From contig NZ_AOII01000109.1 of NCBI RefSeq assembly GCF_000337615.1, positions 1 to 39,240 of the forward strand: DNA of 39,240 nucleotides, written 5' to 3'. Position numbers and translations under genes: made by a program. Below the pieces are notes generated by a model, which was not told where the DNA came from, did no database searches, and saw only the letters and a list, made by a program, of their open reading frames with translations. This DNA is from Natrinema pallidum DSM 3751 (GTDB taxonomy: Archaea; Halobacteriota; Halobacteria; Halobacteriales; Natrialbaceae). Numbering within the stretch: position 1 is the stretch's first letter; every line of letters begins with the position of its first letter. Below are positions 1 to 7,556 of the stretch, piece by piece.

Positions 1-1
1 C

Positions 2-76
2 TGTTTTAGCCACGTCGATCCAGCCACCGCAGAAACCTGGCTCCAAGCCCACGCCGTCTGGTGGAATCATGCTTAA
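2..76 (+). CDS. C-terminal tail of a transposase (probably IS6-type), cut by the window start
   Basis: An open frame enters from the left edge and stops at TAA 74-76. It encodes 24 residues beginning CFSHVDPATAETWL and ending AVWWNHA. The pattern FSHxxxxTAxxWLxxxAxxWN resembles the extreme C-terminus of haloarchaeal IS6-family DDE transposases. No catalytic residue is inside the window, so the family call rests on recall of that tail only. An insertion sequence would therefore end about 300 bases before the pckA promoter. No terminal inverted repeat could be confirmed because the other end is outside the window. Confidence 0.45.
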   Translation, partial: CFSHVDPATAETWLQAHAVWWNHA

Positions 77-403
77 GTTAACACGACCGCGGTACCAGAT
101 GTGAAAACCGGGTCAACGGCGGCATCGCCCGAGCATCGGTCCCCGCAAACCTCGAGCACGGAACCGCGGTTCGAGTCCGGCCGGTGCCGTCCCGTCTGCC
201 CATCGCCGATTAGAATTATTTCTTACTCGAGTACCTATTGATACACCTCCAATTACGAACTATTTCGATGGAGTGGGAAAGCTCCCTCTCGAAGCTATCA
301 CAGTGCCACAAACCGGATTTTAATCCTCTTAGTGGGTATGTCGTACCACACAGCGAATAGAATCCTCCATGCTTATGCATCAGGACAGTGGTGCATCACG
401 TGT
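77..403 (+). promoter_or_regulatory. Gene-free stretch with the pckA promoter
   Basis: This stretch of about 330 bases holds no credible gene. Its right half is AT-richer than the surroundings. Two TATA-like elements point towards pckA: TTTTAATCC near 318-326, and CTTATGCA at 372-379. The second lies about 28 nt before ATG 404, the spacing of a leaderless haloarchaeal transcript. A 12-bp palindrome GAACCGCGGTTC lies at 161-172. Its function is unknown and it may be chance. Confidence 0.5.
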
Positions 404-1915
404 ATGTCTGAAACCGGGATGGAGTCCCGTCCGCTGGTCCGACAGCTCCCGGACCCAGCCACAGCGCCGAACGTGCGGTACGATCCGTCGCTCGAGGAAC
501 TCCGCGAACTCGCCGCGCCCGACGAGACGACCACCGAGTTCGGGTCGCCGTCGTACGTTAGCGAGTTCCGTTCGCGGAGCGCCGATCGGACGAAAAACGC
601 CGTCGACGACGAGTTCACCGACCGCGATCACGAACTGATCGACGAGGCCGTCGACAGCACCGACGACATCGAACTGCTCTGTGTCGACCGACTGATGGGC
701 CGCCATCCGGAGGCGAGTTTCTGCTGTCGGCTCTTCGTTCCCGTCGAGCACGCCCGGATCGCCTACGCGTGGGCGAAACTCTTCGAGCCGTCGGACGGGC
801 GAGACCCCGATCTCTACACCGTCCAACTTCCCGACCACGACGAGACCGCGATCCGTGTGCTTCCCGACACCGGATTCACCGCCGTCCTCGGCAGCGACTA
901 CACCGGTGAGGCCAAGAAGTCGTTCCTCCGGCTGTTCATGTACCGGATCAAACAACAGGGCGGTCTCGGGCTCCACGCGGGGAGCAAGCGCGTCCGCGTC
1001 CGCGACGCTGACGGCGACCTCCGGACCGTCGGTCAGGTCTTCATGGGACTGTCCGCGACCGGCAAATCCACGCTGACCTCCCACGGCTGCTGGCTCGAGG
1101 AGCCGGAGGGAGCCTCGATGCTCCAGGACGACGTCTGTGGCCTCCTCTCGGACGGCTCCGTCGCCGGCAGCGAGGGCGAGGGGCTGTTCATCAAGACGAT
1201 CGGCCTCGACGAGGACGAACAGCCCGAACTCTACGCGGCCGCGACCGACGAGTCGGCGATCCTCGAGAACGTCGCCGTCGACGACGACGGGACCGTCCGC
1301 TTCGACGAGGAACGCTATACGTCGAACTCCCGGGCCATCATCCAGCGCGACGAACTCGAGAGCGCCGACGAGGAGATCGACCTCGGCAGCATGGATCAGG
1401 TCTTCTTCATCACCCGCAATCCCCTGATGCCCCCAGTCGCCAAACTCGACGAGGAGCAGGCCGCCGTCGCCTTCATGCTCGGCGAGTCGATCCAAACCAG
1501 TGCGGGCGATCCGTCCCGGGCGGGCGAATCGATCCGCGTCGTCGGGACCAACCCCTTCATTATCGGTCCCGAGGGAGAGGAGGGGAATATCTTCCACGAA
1601 CTGATCGATATCCTCGACGTCGACTGTTACGTCATCAACACGGGCTATCTCGGCGATCGGTCGGCGGATATCGGCGTCACCGAGTCCGTGACGATCCTCA
1701 CGGAGGCCGCCCGCGGCACCATCGAGTGGACCCACGACGAGCGGATGGGGCTGACGATCCCCGACTCCATCCCGGGACTCGATGTCGACGACTACTACGT
1801 CCCCGACCACGTCGATGACTACGACGCGGCCCTGGCGGACCTGCGAACCGACCGTCGCGAGTACTTGGCGCAGTTCGACGAACTCCGCGAGGAGATCACG
1901 GACGCCGTCTACTGA
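404..1915 (+). CDS. pckA: Phosphoenolpyruvate carboxykinase (ATP)
   Basis: A 503-residue cytosolic enzyme that converts oxaloacetate and ATP to PEP, CO2 and ADP, the entry to gluconeogenesis. Visible motifs follow the ATP-PEPCK order: YTGEAKKS near residues 166-173 (substrate and metal binding), LHAGSKRV, the kinase P-loop GLSATGKST near 215-223, then LQDD, the acidic metal site. The P-loop has Ala where bacterial enzymes have Gly (GLSGTGKT). An in-frame ATG at 332 exists, but 404 is preferred because the conserved N-terminus (MSETG...RPLVRQLPDP) starts there and a TATA-like element lies about 28 nt upstream. The gene is monocistronic and its left neighbour is a transposase remnant. The subtype assignment is firm; kinetics are not visible. 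Confidence 0.93.
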   Translation: MSETGMESRPLVRQLPDPATAPNVRYDPSLEELRELAAPDETTTEFGSPSYVSEFRSRSADRTKNAVDDEFTDRDHELIDEAVDSTDDIELLCVDRLMGRHPEASFCCRLFVPVEHARIAYAWAKLFEPSDGRDPDLYTVQLPDHDETAIRVLPDTGFTAVLGSDYTGEAKKSFLRLFMYRIKQQGGLGLHAGSKRVRVRDADGDLRTVGQVFMGLSATGKSTLTSHGCWLEEPEGASMLQDDVCGLLSDGSVAGSEGEGLFIKTIGLDEDEQPELYAAATDESAILENVAVDDDGTVRFDEERYTSNSRAIIQRDELESADEEIDLGSMDQVFFITRNPLMPPVAKLDEEQAAVAFMLGESIQTSAGDPSRAGESIRVVGTNPFIIGPEGEEGNIFHELIDILDVDCYVINTGYLGDRSADIGVTESVTILTEAARGTIEWTHDERMGLTIPDSIPGLDVDDYYVPDHVDDYDAALADLRTDRREYLAQFDELREEITDAVY

Positions 1916-2045
1916 TCGATCGCTCCCCTCCGTCTCGGAGCGTGAACGACACTCCCGGCTTTCAGACCGCGTTGCGATCCCGGTGGGTGGCAGTACTTGC
2001 CGCGCACGCACACCGTTATATGTGTCGAGTTCTCACGGTTCGGTA

Positions 2046-2237
2046 ATGAGTACCCAAGTGCGGAAACCGACCGCGAGAATCTGTGAATCGTGTGGTCGAG
2101 GTGAACAGTGGGACGAACGCCTCGAGGCCTGGCAGATCGCCCGCGACGGCGGCGAGAAACAGGTCGGCAACCCACACTGCATCCACGAGTGGGACATCAC
2201 CGGTACCTTCACGCCTGTCGACGCGACCGACAGCTAG
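2046..2237 (+). CDS. Small HEWDITG-type protein, possible zinc-binding
   Basis: A 63-residue protein beginning MSTQVRKPTARICESCG. It has a CxxC pair at its N-terminus (ICESCGRG) and a C/H pair further on (PHCIHEWDITG). These could together bind one zinc ion; that is inference. The HEWDI(T/N)G ending is a pattern I recognise from small conserved haloarchaeal proteins of unknown function. TTATATG at 2016-2022 lies about 27 nt before ATG 2046, so the transcript is probably leaderless. No partner is evident from the context. Confidence 0.75.
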   Translation: MSTQVRKPTARICESCGRGEQWDERLEAWQIARDGGEKQVGNPHCIHEWDITGTFTPVDATDS

Positions 2238-2296
2238 CCGACGCGCCGCGAGCGACGATACGGACGTTTTTGCCCGACTGGGTCGTAGCGCGTTCC

Positions 2297-2599
2297 ATGC
2301 CGACCGTCTACATCACGGCACCGCCCGAGGCGGCCGACGAACTCGCCGAAACGCTGGTCGAAGAGCGACTGGCGGCCTGTGTCAACCGGCTATCGACGAC
2401 ATCGACCTACCGTTGGGAGGGCGAACTCCACCGCGACGACGAAGTCGTGTTACTCGCGAAGACTACCGACGACGCCTACGACGACCTTGTCGACCGCATT
2501 CGCGACAGTCATCCCTACGATGTCCCCTGTATCGAGCGCTTCGATGAGAGCGACGTTCTCGAGTCGTTTGCGGCGTGGCGAACGGAACGCGTCGACTGA
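2297..2599 (+). CDS. cutA: CutA1 family divalent-cation tolerance protein
   Basis: A 100-residue protein with the full CutA1 pattern: N-terminal VYITAPPEAADELAETLVEERLAACVN split over the first strand and helix, then a central YRWEGEL strand, VLLAKTT, and the C-terminal HPYDVPCIERFD signature. CutA1 proteins form tight ferredoxin-fold trimers. They are linked to copper or divalent-cation tolerance, but the molecular role is unsettled. The start at 2297 fits the family length, and a T-run (GTTTTTGCC, about 2268-2276) lies at TATA distance. The gene sits alone between a small zinc-finger-like gene and L11. Confidence 0.92.
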   Translation: MPTVYITAPPEAADELAETLVEERLAACVNRLSTTSTYRWEGELHRDDEVVLLAKTTDDAYDDLVDRIRDSHPYDVPCIERFDESDVLESFAAWRTERVD

Positions 2600-2697
2600 T
2601 GGGACGGCACCCGTTCGGCCTGCGTACGACAGACGGTCACAGACGATGACTGCCCGAATTAGCAACCCTTAAAACTCGCGCACGGGATATCACGGAT

Positions 2698-3186
2698 ATG
2701 GCTGGAACCATCGAAGTGCTCGTTCCGGGTGGCCAGGCCAACCCTGGCCCACCACTCGGTCCCGAGCTCGGACCGACGCCCGTCGACGTGCAGGCCGTCG
2801 TACAGGAGATCAACGACCAGACCGAAGCGTTCGACGGGACCGAAGTCCCCGTCACCGTCGACTACGAGGAGGACGGCTCCTTCGAGATCGATGTCGGTGT
2901 CCCGCCGACGGCGGCGCTGATCAAAGACGAAGCCGGTTTCGAGACCGGGAGCGGCGAGCCCCAGAAGGACTTCGTCGCGGACCTTTCCGTCGAGCAGGTC
3001 AAGACGATCGCCGAGCAGAAACACCCCGACCTGCTCGCGTACGACACGATCAACGCCGCGAAGGAAGTCGTCGGAACCTGTGCCTCGATGGGCGTCACCA
3101 TCGAGGGCAACGACGCTCGAGAGTTCAAGCAGCGAGTCGACGACGGCGAGTACGACGACGTGCTCGCTAGCGAAGCGAGCGCCTGA
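2698..3186 (+). CDS. rpl11: Large subunit ribosomal protein L11 (uL11)
   Basis: A 162-residue L11 that binds the GTPase-associated region of 23S rRNA at the base of the stalk. The N-terminal domain shows the proline-rich PGGQANPGPPLGPELGP segment, and the C-terminal RNA-binding domain follows DFVADLSVEQVKTIAEQK and DLLAYDTINAAKEVVGTC. A TATA-like CTTAAAACT near 2668-2676 is spaced for a leaderless mRNA. In most haloarchaea L11 lies just before L1-L10-L12. Here an oppositely oriented membrane-protein gene separates them. Confidence 0.97.
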   Translation: MAGTIEVLVPGGQANPGPPLGPELGPTPVDVQAVVQEINDQTEAFDGTEVPVTVDYEEDGSFEIDVGVPPTAALIKDEAGFETGSGEPQKDFVADLSVEQVKTIAEQKHPDLLAYDTINAAKEVVGTCASMGVTIEGNDAREFKQRVDDGEYDDVLASEASA

Positions 3187-3412
3187 AGACGGCGCAGCGA
3201 GTACTTCTCCGTTCTCGTAGAGGTGGGTAGCGTTGGCGATACCGTTTGGCACGCCGGGACGGCCGGTCAGTTTCCGTCTCCCGTCGAGCAGCCGTTGTCG
3301 CTAGTATCGGTCGAGATCGCTAACGCTCGCGTTCGATGGTCGGCGGATGGAGGAAAACAAAATCGCCCGTCGAGCCGAGGGTCCGGAGCGGGAACGCAGT
3401 TAGGGCGGCAAC

Positions 3413-4042
3413 TTAGATCTTGTTCGCGGGCGGGACGGTCCGATCGTCGGGATGGGTCGCCCCGGACGCGCCGAATAGAACCCGGATGAACGCACCGGTT
3501 CCGAGCGTCCCGGCGAGCCCGACGAGAGCGACGGTGGCCGGAAGCGACAGTCCGGCGGCCCCGCTCGCGAGCGCCCCGACGAGCAGCCCGGTCGCGAGCC
3601 GGTCATCGCCGAGCCGTGCGGCGACGGTTCGGCCGATCGCGACGCAGCCGATCGCTATCGACGCCGGGAGAACGATCGCGCCGAGGATCACCATCGGAAT
3701 CCCGAAGAACGTTCCGATGTCCGTATCGACGATCAGGTATCCCGTACTTGCGAGCCCACCCACGACGAGGAACCCCGGAATCCCGATGCAAAGCGAGATG
3801 ATGGGACTCTGGCGTGATTTCGACACGGCCAGCCTGCTGCTGTTCTGTGCCAATCCGAAGACGACCATCGCCACGAGGGCGGTCGCCGCGAACTGGACGC
3901 CCATCCGAACGAACGGCTCGAGCGATCGATACGCCTCGAGTTCACCGCCGGCCGGTGCCAACACGGCGACCGAACTGATCCCCGCCCGACCGATAATAGT
4001 ATATAAGTCTACTGGCCACATAGATACAGGATTCATCAGCAT
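3413..4042 (-). CDS. Polytopic membrane protein of unknown function between L11 and L1
   Basis: About 209 residues. A short N-terminal region (to about residue 45) is followed by four or five hydrophobic segments near 48-68, 82-102, 108-133 and 147-187. The C-terminus ends DDRTVPPANKI. The helix layout, with a GIP motif before a long hydrophobic stretch and a glycine-rich last pair, recalls the membrane domain appended to some haloarchaeal polymer-forming (bactofilin-like) proteins; this is a weak resemblance. The start is uncertain: ATG 4042, ATG 4036, and ATG 4021 with TATA-like CTATTAT about 27 nt before it, are all possible. The gene is divergent from L1 and convergent with L11. Confidence 0.7.
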   Translation of the reverse strand: MLMNPVSMWPVDLYTIIGRAGISSVAVLAPAGGELEAYRSLEPFVRMGVQFAATALVAMVVFGLAQNSSRLAVSKSRQSPIISLCIGIPGFLVVGGLASTGYLIVDTDIGTFFGIPMVILGAIVLPASIAIGCVAIGRTVAARLGDDRLATGLLVGALASGAAGLSLPATVALVGLAGTLGTGAFIRVLFGASGATHPDDRTVPPANKI

Positions 4043-4202
4043 GCATAATAGAGTTTTCGGTTGTTGTGAGCGTGAATAATACGTTACTGTGATGAAACGA
4101 GGGAAAGAAGGCGGCCGCGTGGCTGTCCGTCTCGCCGATCCAGTCCCCGCGGCGACGACGGGCCGACCCCACCGCGAGGCGAGCGTACTGGTAGTTCGAC
4201 GG

Positions 4203-4296
4203 GTTTAAGTTCGGGTTGGCCCTCGGTTCAAGGGAGACAGGCATCGCCTGTTTCACTGACCCGTAGGAGCAGTCCTGCGTACTACGGAGGTGAACG
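4203..4296 (+). promoter_or_regulatory. L1-L10-L12 promoter and structured leader, probable L1 autoregulatory site
   Basis: TTTAAGT at 4203-4209 is a good TATA element and predicts a transcript start near 4228-4233, giving a leader of about 65-70 nt. The leader holds a perfect hairpin ACAGGC-ATC-GCCTGT and a second possible one (CGTAG...CTACG). It ends in a strong SD, GGAGGTGA at 4286-4293. Haloarchaeal L1 operons are known to carry such a leader with a mimic of the 23S rRNA L1 site through which L1 represses its own translation. That this leader does so is inferred from position and structure. Confidence 0.65.
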
Positions 4297-4929
4297 ATGG
4301 CAGATTCGGATATTGAAACAGCAGTAGCGCGCGCACTCGAGGATTCGCCCGATCGGAACTTTACCGAAACGGTAGACCTCGCGATCAATCTGCGCGACCT
4401 AGACCTGAACGAACCGTCGAACCGCGTTGACGAGTCGATCGTCCTGCCGGCCGGAACCGGCCAGGAGACTCGGATCGTCGTCATCGCCGAAGGAGAGACC
4501 GCAGTCCGTGCCGAGGAGGCCGCGGACGAGGTGCTTTCGGTGGACGACGTGGCCGATCTGGACGACGACGAGGCCAAAGACATGGCCAACGAGACGGACT
4601 TCTTCATCGCCGAAGAGGCGATGATGCAAGACATCGCCCGGCACCTGGGTACCATTCTCGGTCCCCGAGGGAAGATGCCGGACCCGCTCTCGCCCGACGA
4701 CGACGTCGTCGAAACCGTCAACCGGCTCAAAAACACCGTGCAGCTTCGCTCCGGCGACCGACGAACGTTCCACACGCTCGTCGGTGCCGAAGATATGGAC
4801 GCCGAGGATATCGGCGACAACATCGACGTCATCCTGCGTCGCCTGCACGCCGACCTCGAGAAGGGCCCCCAGAACATCGACGCCGTCTACGTGAAGACGA
4901 CGATGGGGCCGTCCGTGGAGGTGGCCTAG
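4297..4929 (+). CDS. rpl1: Large subunit ribosomal protein L1 (uL1)
   Basis: A 210-residue L1, the protein of the mobile L1 stalk near the ribosomal E site and, in archaea, a translational autorepressor. Family marks are the N-terminal [14 protein letters not shown] strand, FFIAEEAMM, the universally conserved [10 protein letters not shown] loop near residue 127-136, and the C-terminal [13 protein letters not shown]. Unlike most genes here it has a real leader and SD (GGAGGTGA). Its stop at 4927-4929 lies one base before the L10 start, so L1, L10 and L12 form one translationally linked operon. Confidence 0.97.
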   Translation: MADSDIETAVARALEDSPDRNFTETVDLAINLRDLDLNEPSNRVDESIVLPAGTGQETRIVVIAEGETAVRAEEAADEVLSVDDVADLDDDEAKDMANETDFFIAEEAMMQDIARHLGTILGPRGKMPDPLSPDDDVVETVNRLKNTVQLRSGDRRTFHTLVGAEDMDAEDIGDNIDVILRRLHADLEKGPQNIDAVYVKTTMGPSVEVA

Positions 4930-4930
4930 A

Positions 4931-5968
4931 ATGAGCGCACAGGCTGAACGCAAAACCGAGAACCTTCCCCAGTGGAAGAAAGAGGAAGTCGACGAGCTCG
5001 CACGAATCATCGACGAGTACGAGAGCGTCGGCGTCGTCGGTATCGCCGGCATTCCCTCGAAGCAGCTCCAGGACATGCGTCGCGACCTGCACGGTACCGC
5101 CGTGTTGCGCGTCAGCCGCAACACCCTGCAGACGCGTGCCCTCGAGGACGCCGGATTCGGCGACCTCGTCGAGCACATCGGTGGTCAGGTCGGCATCATC
5201 GCGACGGACGAGAACCCCTTCTCGCTGTACAAGGAACTCGAGGCGTCGAAGACGCCCGCGCCGATCAACGAAGGCGAAGTCGCCCCGAACGACATCGTGA
5301 TCCCCGAAGGGGACACCGGTGTCGACCCGGGACCGTTCGTCGGTGAACTCCAGGGTATCGGTGCGAACGCGCGCATCGAAGAGGGGTCGATCCAGGTCAT
5401 GGAGGACTCGACGGTCCTCGAGGCCGGCGAGGAAGTCTCCGCCGATCTGGCGAACGTCCTCAACGAACTCGGAATCGAGCCCAAGGAGGTCGGACTCGAC
5501 CTGCGCGCCGTCATCGCCGAGGGCGTGCTCTTCGACCCGGAGGATCTCGACATCGACATCGAGGCCTACCGGAGCGACGTGTCGACGGCCGCCGCCCGCG
5601 CTCGGAACCTCTCGATCAACGCGAGTTTCCCGACCGCGACGACGGCCCCGACGCTCATCGCCAAGGCCACGGGCGAGGCCAAGAGCCTCGGCCTGCAGGC
5701 CGCCATCGAAGACGAAGACCTGATGCCCGACCTCGTCAGCAAGGCCGACGCACAGCTGCGTGCGCTCGCCGGCCAGATCGACGACGAGGAGGCGCTTCCT
5801 GACGAACTTCAGGACGTCGCGGCTCCCGCCGAACCGGCGGCGGCCGACGACGAGGACGAATCGGCAGACGACCAGACTGACGACGAGGCCGAGACCGAAG
5901 ACGCCGAGACCGACGATGACGATGACGACGGCGACGGCGCGGCCGGTCTCGGCGAGATGTTCGGTTAA
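4931..5968 (+). CDS. rpl10: Large subunit ribosomal protein L10 / acidic stalk protein P0 (uL10)
   Basis: A 345-residue P0-type protein that anchors the L12 dimers to the ribosome. The N-terminal rRNA-binding domain contains [14 protein letters not shown] and RVSRNTL. The archaeal insertion domain follows, then the helical spine that binds L12 and a highly acidic C-terminus. The last residues GLGEMFG nearly equal the L12 ending GLGELFG, as expected for archaeal stalk proteins whose shared tail recruits translation factors. It follows L1 by one base and precedes L12 by 18. Confidence 0.97.
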   Translation: MSAQAERKTENLPQWKKEEVDELARIIDEYESVGVVGIAGIPSKQLQDMRRDLHGTAVLRVSRNTLQTRALEDAGFGDLVEHIGGQVGIIATDENPFSLYKELEASKTPAPINEGEVAPNDIVIPEGDTGVDPGPFVGELQGIGANARIEEGSIQVMEDSTVLEAGEEVSADLANVLNELGIEPKEVGLDLRAVIAEGVLFDPEDLDIDIEAYRSDVSTAAARARNLSINASFPTATTAPTLIAKATGEAKSLGLQAAIEDEDLMPDLVSKADAQLRALAGQIDDEEALPDELQDVAAPAEPAAADDEDESADDQTDDEAETEDAETDDDDDDGDGAAGLGEMFG

Positions 5969-5986
5969 TCAACGGAGGATCCAACA

Positions 5987-6334
5987 ATGGAATACGTATA
6001 CGCTGCACTCATCCTGAACGAATCGGACGAAGAGATCAACGAAGACAACCTGACGAACGTGCTCGACGCTGCCGGCGTCGACGTCGAGGAGTCCCGAGTC
6101 AAGGCGCTCGTCGCCGCGCTCGAGGACGTCGACATCGACGAGGCAGTCTCCGAGGCCGCTGCCGTCCCCGCTGGCGGAGCCGCCGCAGGCGGTGCCGCGG
6201 GTGGCGAGGCCGCTGCCGATGACGGCGGCGAGGAAGAAGAGGCCGAAGAGACCAGCGACGTGCCGGACACGACGGACGACGACGACGATGACGACGAGGC
6301 CGACGGCGAGGGTCTCGGCGAACTCTTCGGATAA
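5987..6334 (+). CDS. rpl12: Large subunit ribosomal protein L12 (P1/P2 type)
   Basis: A 115-residue archaeal stalk protein, last gene of the L1-L10-L12 operon. The N-terminal dimerisation helices begin [10 protein letters not shown]. An Ala/Gly-rich hinge lies near residues 62-76, followed by an Asp/Glu-rich tail ending GLGELFG that contacts elongation factors. An SD-like GGAGG (5974-5978) lies just before the start. The gene ends 6 bases before a hairpin and T-rich terminator. Confidence 0.97.
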   Translation: MEYVYAALILNESDEEINEDNLTNVLDAAGVDVEESRVKALVAALEDVDIDEAVSEAAAVPAGGAAAGGAAGGEAAADDGGEEEEAEETSDVPDTTDDDDDDDEADGEGLGELFG

Positions 6335-6340
6335 CGTTCC

Positions 6341-6382
6341 CGTCGGTTCGGTTCCGACGAGTTGTAATCCCGAATTTTCTTT
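6341..6382 (+). terminator. Terminator of the L1-L10-L12 operon
   Basis: A six-base-pair hairpin CGTCGG-TTCGGTT-CCGACG (6341-6359) is followed after 15 nt by TTTTCTTT (6375-6382). T-tracts direct archaeal RNA polymerase termination. The hairpin may only stabilise the 3' end. The position directly after the L12 stop supports the call. Confidence 0.55.
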
Positions 6383-6396
6383 CGACTCGAAGTCGA

Positions 6397-6829
6397 GTGG
6401 CGACGCCGATCGAGGCCGAAACCGGAGATATCACAATACAACTTGATGTAACGACCAGCGAGGTTACTGCTCAGCAAGCGAGTAACCAAGGAGGCGTTAG
6501 ATTAGAATCGACGACTGAAACAGTCAATCCCTCAAAGGGGGTATACCCAACCGACCCCTCGGAAGTGACGATACAGGGGCACGGTTGTGGATGCACATTG
6601 AAATGCAGCCTCTGTGTTCAGATATACAAACATGTCTGTAAGCATGGGTGTTGGGGGTGCTTCGACTATCTGCGCAGTACTTGATATTGGCGGTATCCCA
6701 GGAAGTCTCACGTGTGCGACTATCGCAAGAACCGTGTGCAGGAAAGAAACATCGAGTTGGGATTGCGGTAGTCTGGCAGCCCAGAAGTTCTGCAACAAGA
6801 ACTTCGACCTCTGTGACGCAGTTCTATAA
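6397..6829 (+). pseudogene. Halocin C8-like microhalocin gene, frame broken in a G-run
   Basis: Two frames together encode a cysteine-rich peptide. The first (GTG 6397 to about 6656) ends with GHGCGCTLKCSLC and VCKHGCW. The second continues after a GGGGG tract (6653-6657) with STICAVLDIGG, SLTCATIARTVC, WDCGSLAAQKFC and FDLC, stopping at 6829. Cysteine spacing after joining is 2-7-3-(6 or 7)-13-7-8-8-6 residues. As I recall it, mature halocin C8 has 2-7-3-7-13-7-8-8-5. Halocin C8 is a secreted peptide toxin against other haloarchaea, cut from a longer precursor. No ATG start, Tat signal or immunity domain is visible, so the 5' part may be missing. A sequencing error or phase variation in the G-run could also explain the break. 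Confidence 0.65.
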
Positions 6830-6882
6830 GTTCAACATCCCACAGACATCTATTTTATTAACTGTAAGTATAGTATTTATTT

Positions 6883-7068
6883 CTATAGAATTCTTCGACA
6901 GTAGTTGTAGGAAGCTATGAGTAGTATGAATCCAATACCTATAACGAAACTCTCGGCTGCCAACTCAAATATACTGCCCCGATCAAGCATAAAGTTCACC
7001 AAAAAATAGATAACAATAAGAATTAATCCCTGTTCCACGATTACTCTCTTTTCATTCGACTCCATCAT
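6883..7068 (-). CDS. Two-helix small membrane protein next to the halocin-like gene
   Basis: A 61-residue protein, MMESNEKRV..., with two predicted membrane helices (about residues 12-29 and 40-55) and a basic end YNYCRRIL. A very AT-rich tract of alternating T and A at 7081-7100 lies at the right distance upstream on the minus strand to be its TATA element, which argues that the gene is expressed. It is convergent with the halocin-like sequence 53 bases away. Small membrane proteins often confer immunity to peptide toxins, so an immunity role is conceivable, but nothing in the sequence proves it. Base composition is clearly lower in GC than the core genes. Confidence 0.55.
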   Translation of the reverse strand: MMESNEKRVIVEQGLILIVIYFLVNFMLDRGSIFELAAESFVIGIGFILLIASYNYCRRIL

Positions 7069-7197
7069 ATTTTCGAATTGATATTATATATATATATTAA
7101 ATGTCTTGCTTTTGTATAGCGTGCCAGAACCAAGTCACGGCACGAAGGTCGTCCAAAATGAGGGTATAATGTGGTTCAGTCCGACCGGTACCACCAT

Positions 7198-7510
7198 ATC
7201 AGGTCGTGTGCATTAACAGCAGCGACGACCGACGAGCGAGCGGCCCGCCTTGAGACCCTGTCGATGCTCAGCGAGACTGCTTTGATCCCGTGGAAAGGTA
7301 ATCTCGGCGAGCATTACGGGGGGATTCGAGGAAACCCACATCGACGGCTTCACGGTCCAACCGTGACGACTTGCTCGACGCGCTCGTACTCGCGGCTACG
7401 TCGCAAGCGAGCAATCTCCGGCGGCTCTCGTCGTTGCGGATAGCGCGATTCCAACCGACGACGAGACCGGCTTCCCCCAGGAAATCATCGATCACGATCC
7501 GGAACAGTGA
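7198..7510 (+). pseudogene. Decayed DUF429 family gene (C-terminal part)
   Basis: Fragments in three frames line up with the C-terminal half of DUF429 (predicted RNase H-like nuclease) proteins. They are ERAARLETLSML near 7228-7270, then ETHIDGFTVQP near 7331-7362, then DDLLDALVLAATSQ near 7365-7410, and finally PTDDETGFPQEII near 7452-7490, ending with TGA 7508-7510. Frame changes lie between each pair, so the gene is dead. The assignment comes from the characteristic DDLLDALVLAAT and PTDDxxGxPxEI tail. With the halocin remnant it marks 6.4-7.5 kb as a degenerating island. No gene is visible at 7069-7197. Confidence 0.6.
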
Positions 7511-7556
7511 GGCGATGCCCGAGATCATATAAACGAAGCCGCGGCCAAAGCCGGAG

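Noticed and set aside
121-188. tRNA-like segment with pairable ends (GGCATCG/CGGTGCC) and a TTCGAGT loop
   Set aside because: Seven end bases pair, but the T-stem has only three pairs, the D-arm loop is far too long and there is no room for an anticodon arm. It is at most a relic.
380-2011. 543-codon minus-strand open frame across pckA
   Set aside because: High GC and codon bias create long antisense frames in haloarchaea. The protein is low-complexity Arg/Asp/Val-rich and pckA on the plus strand is certain.
6883-7100. Alternating TA tract at 7081-7100 as a replication origin
   Set aside because: No ORB-like repeats or orc1/cdc6 gene are nearby. A promoter for the small membrane protein explains it better.
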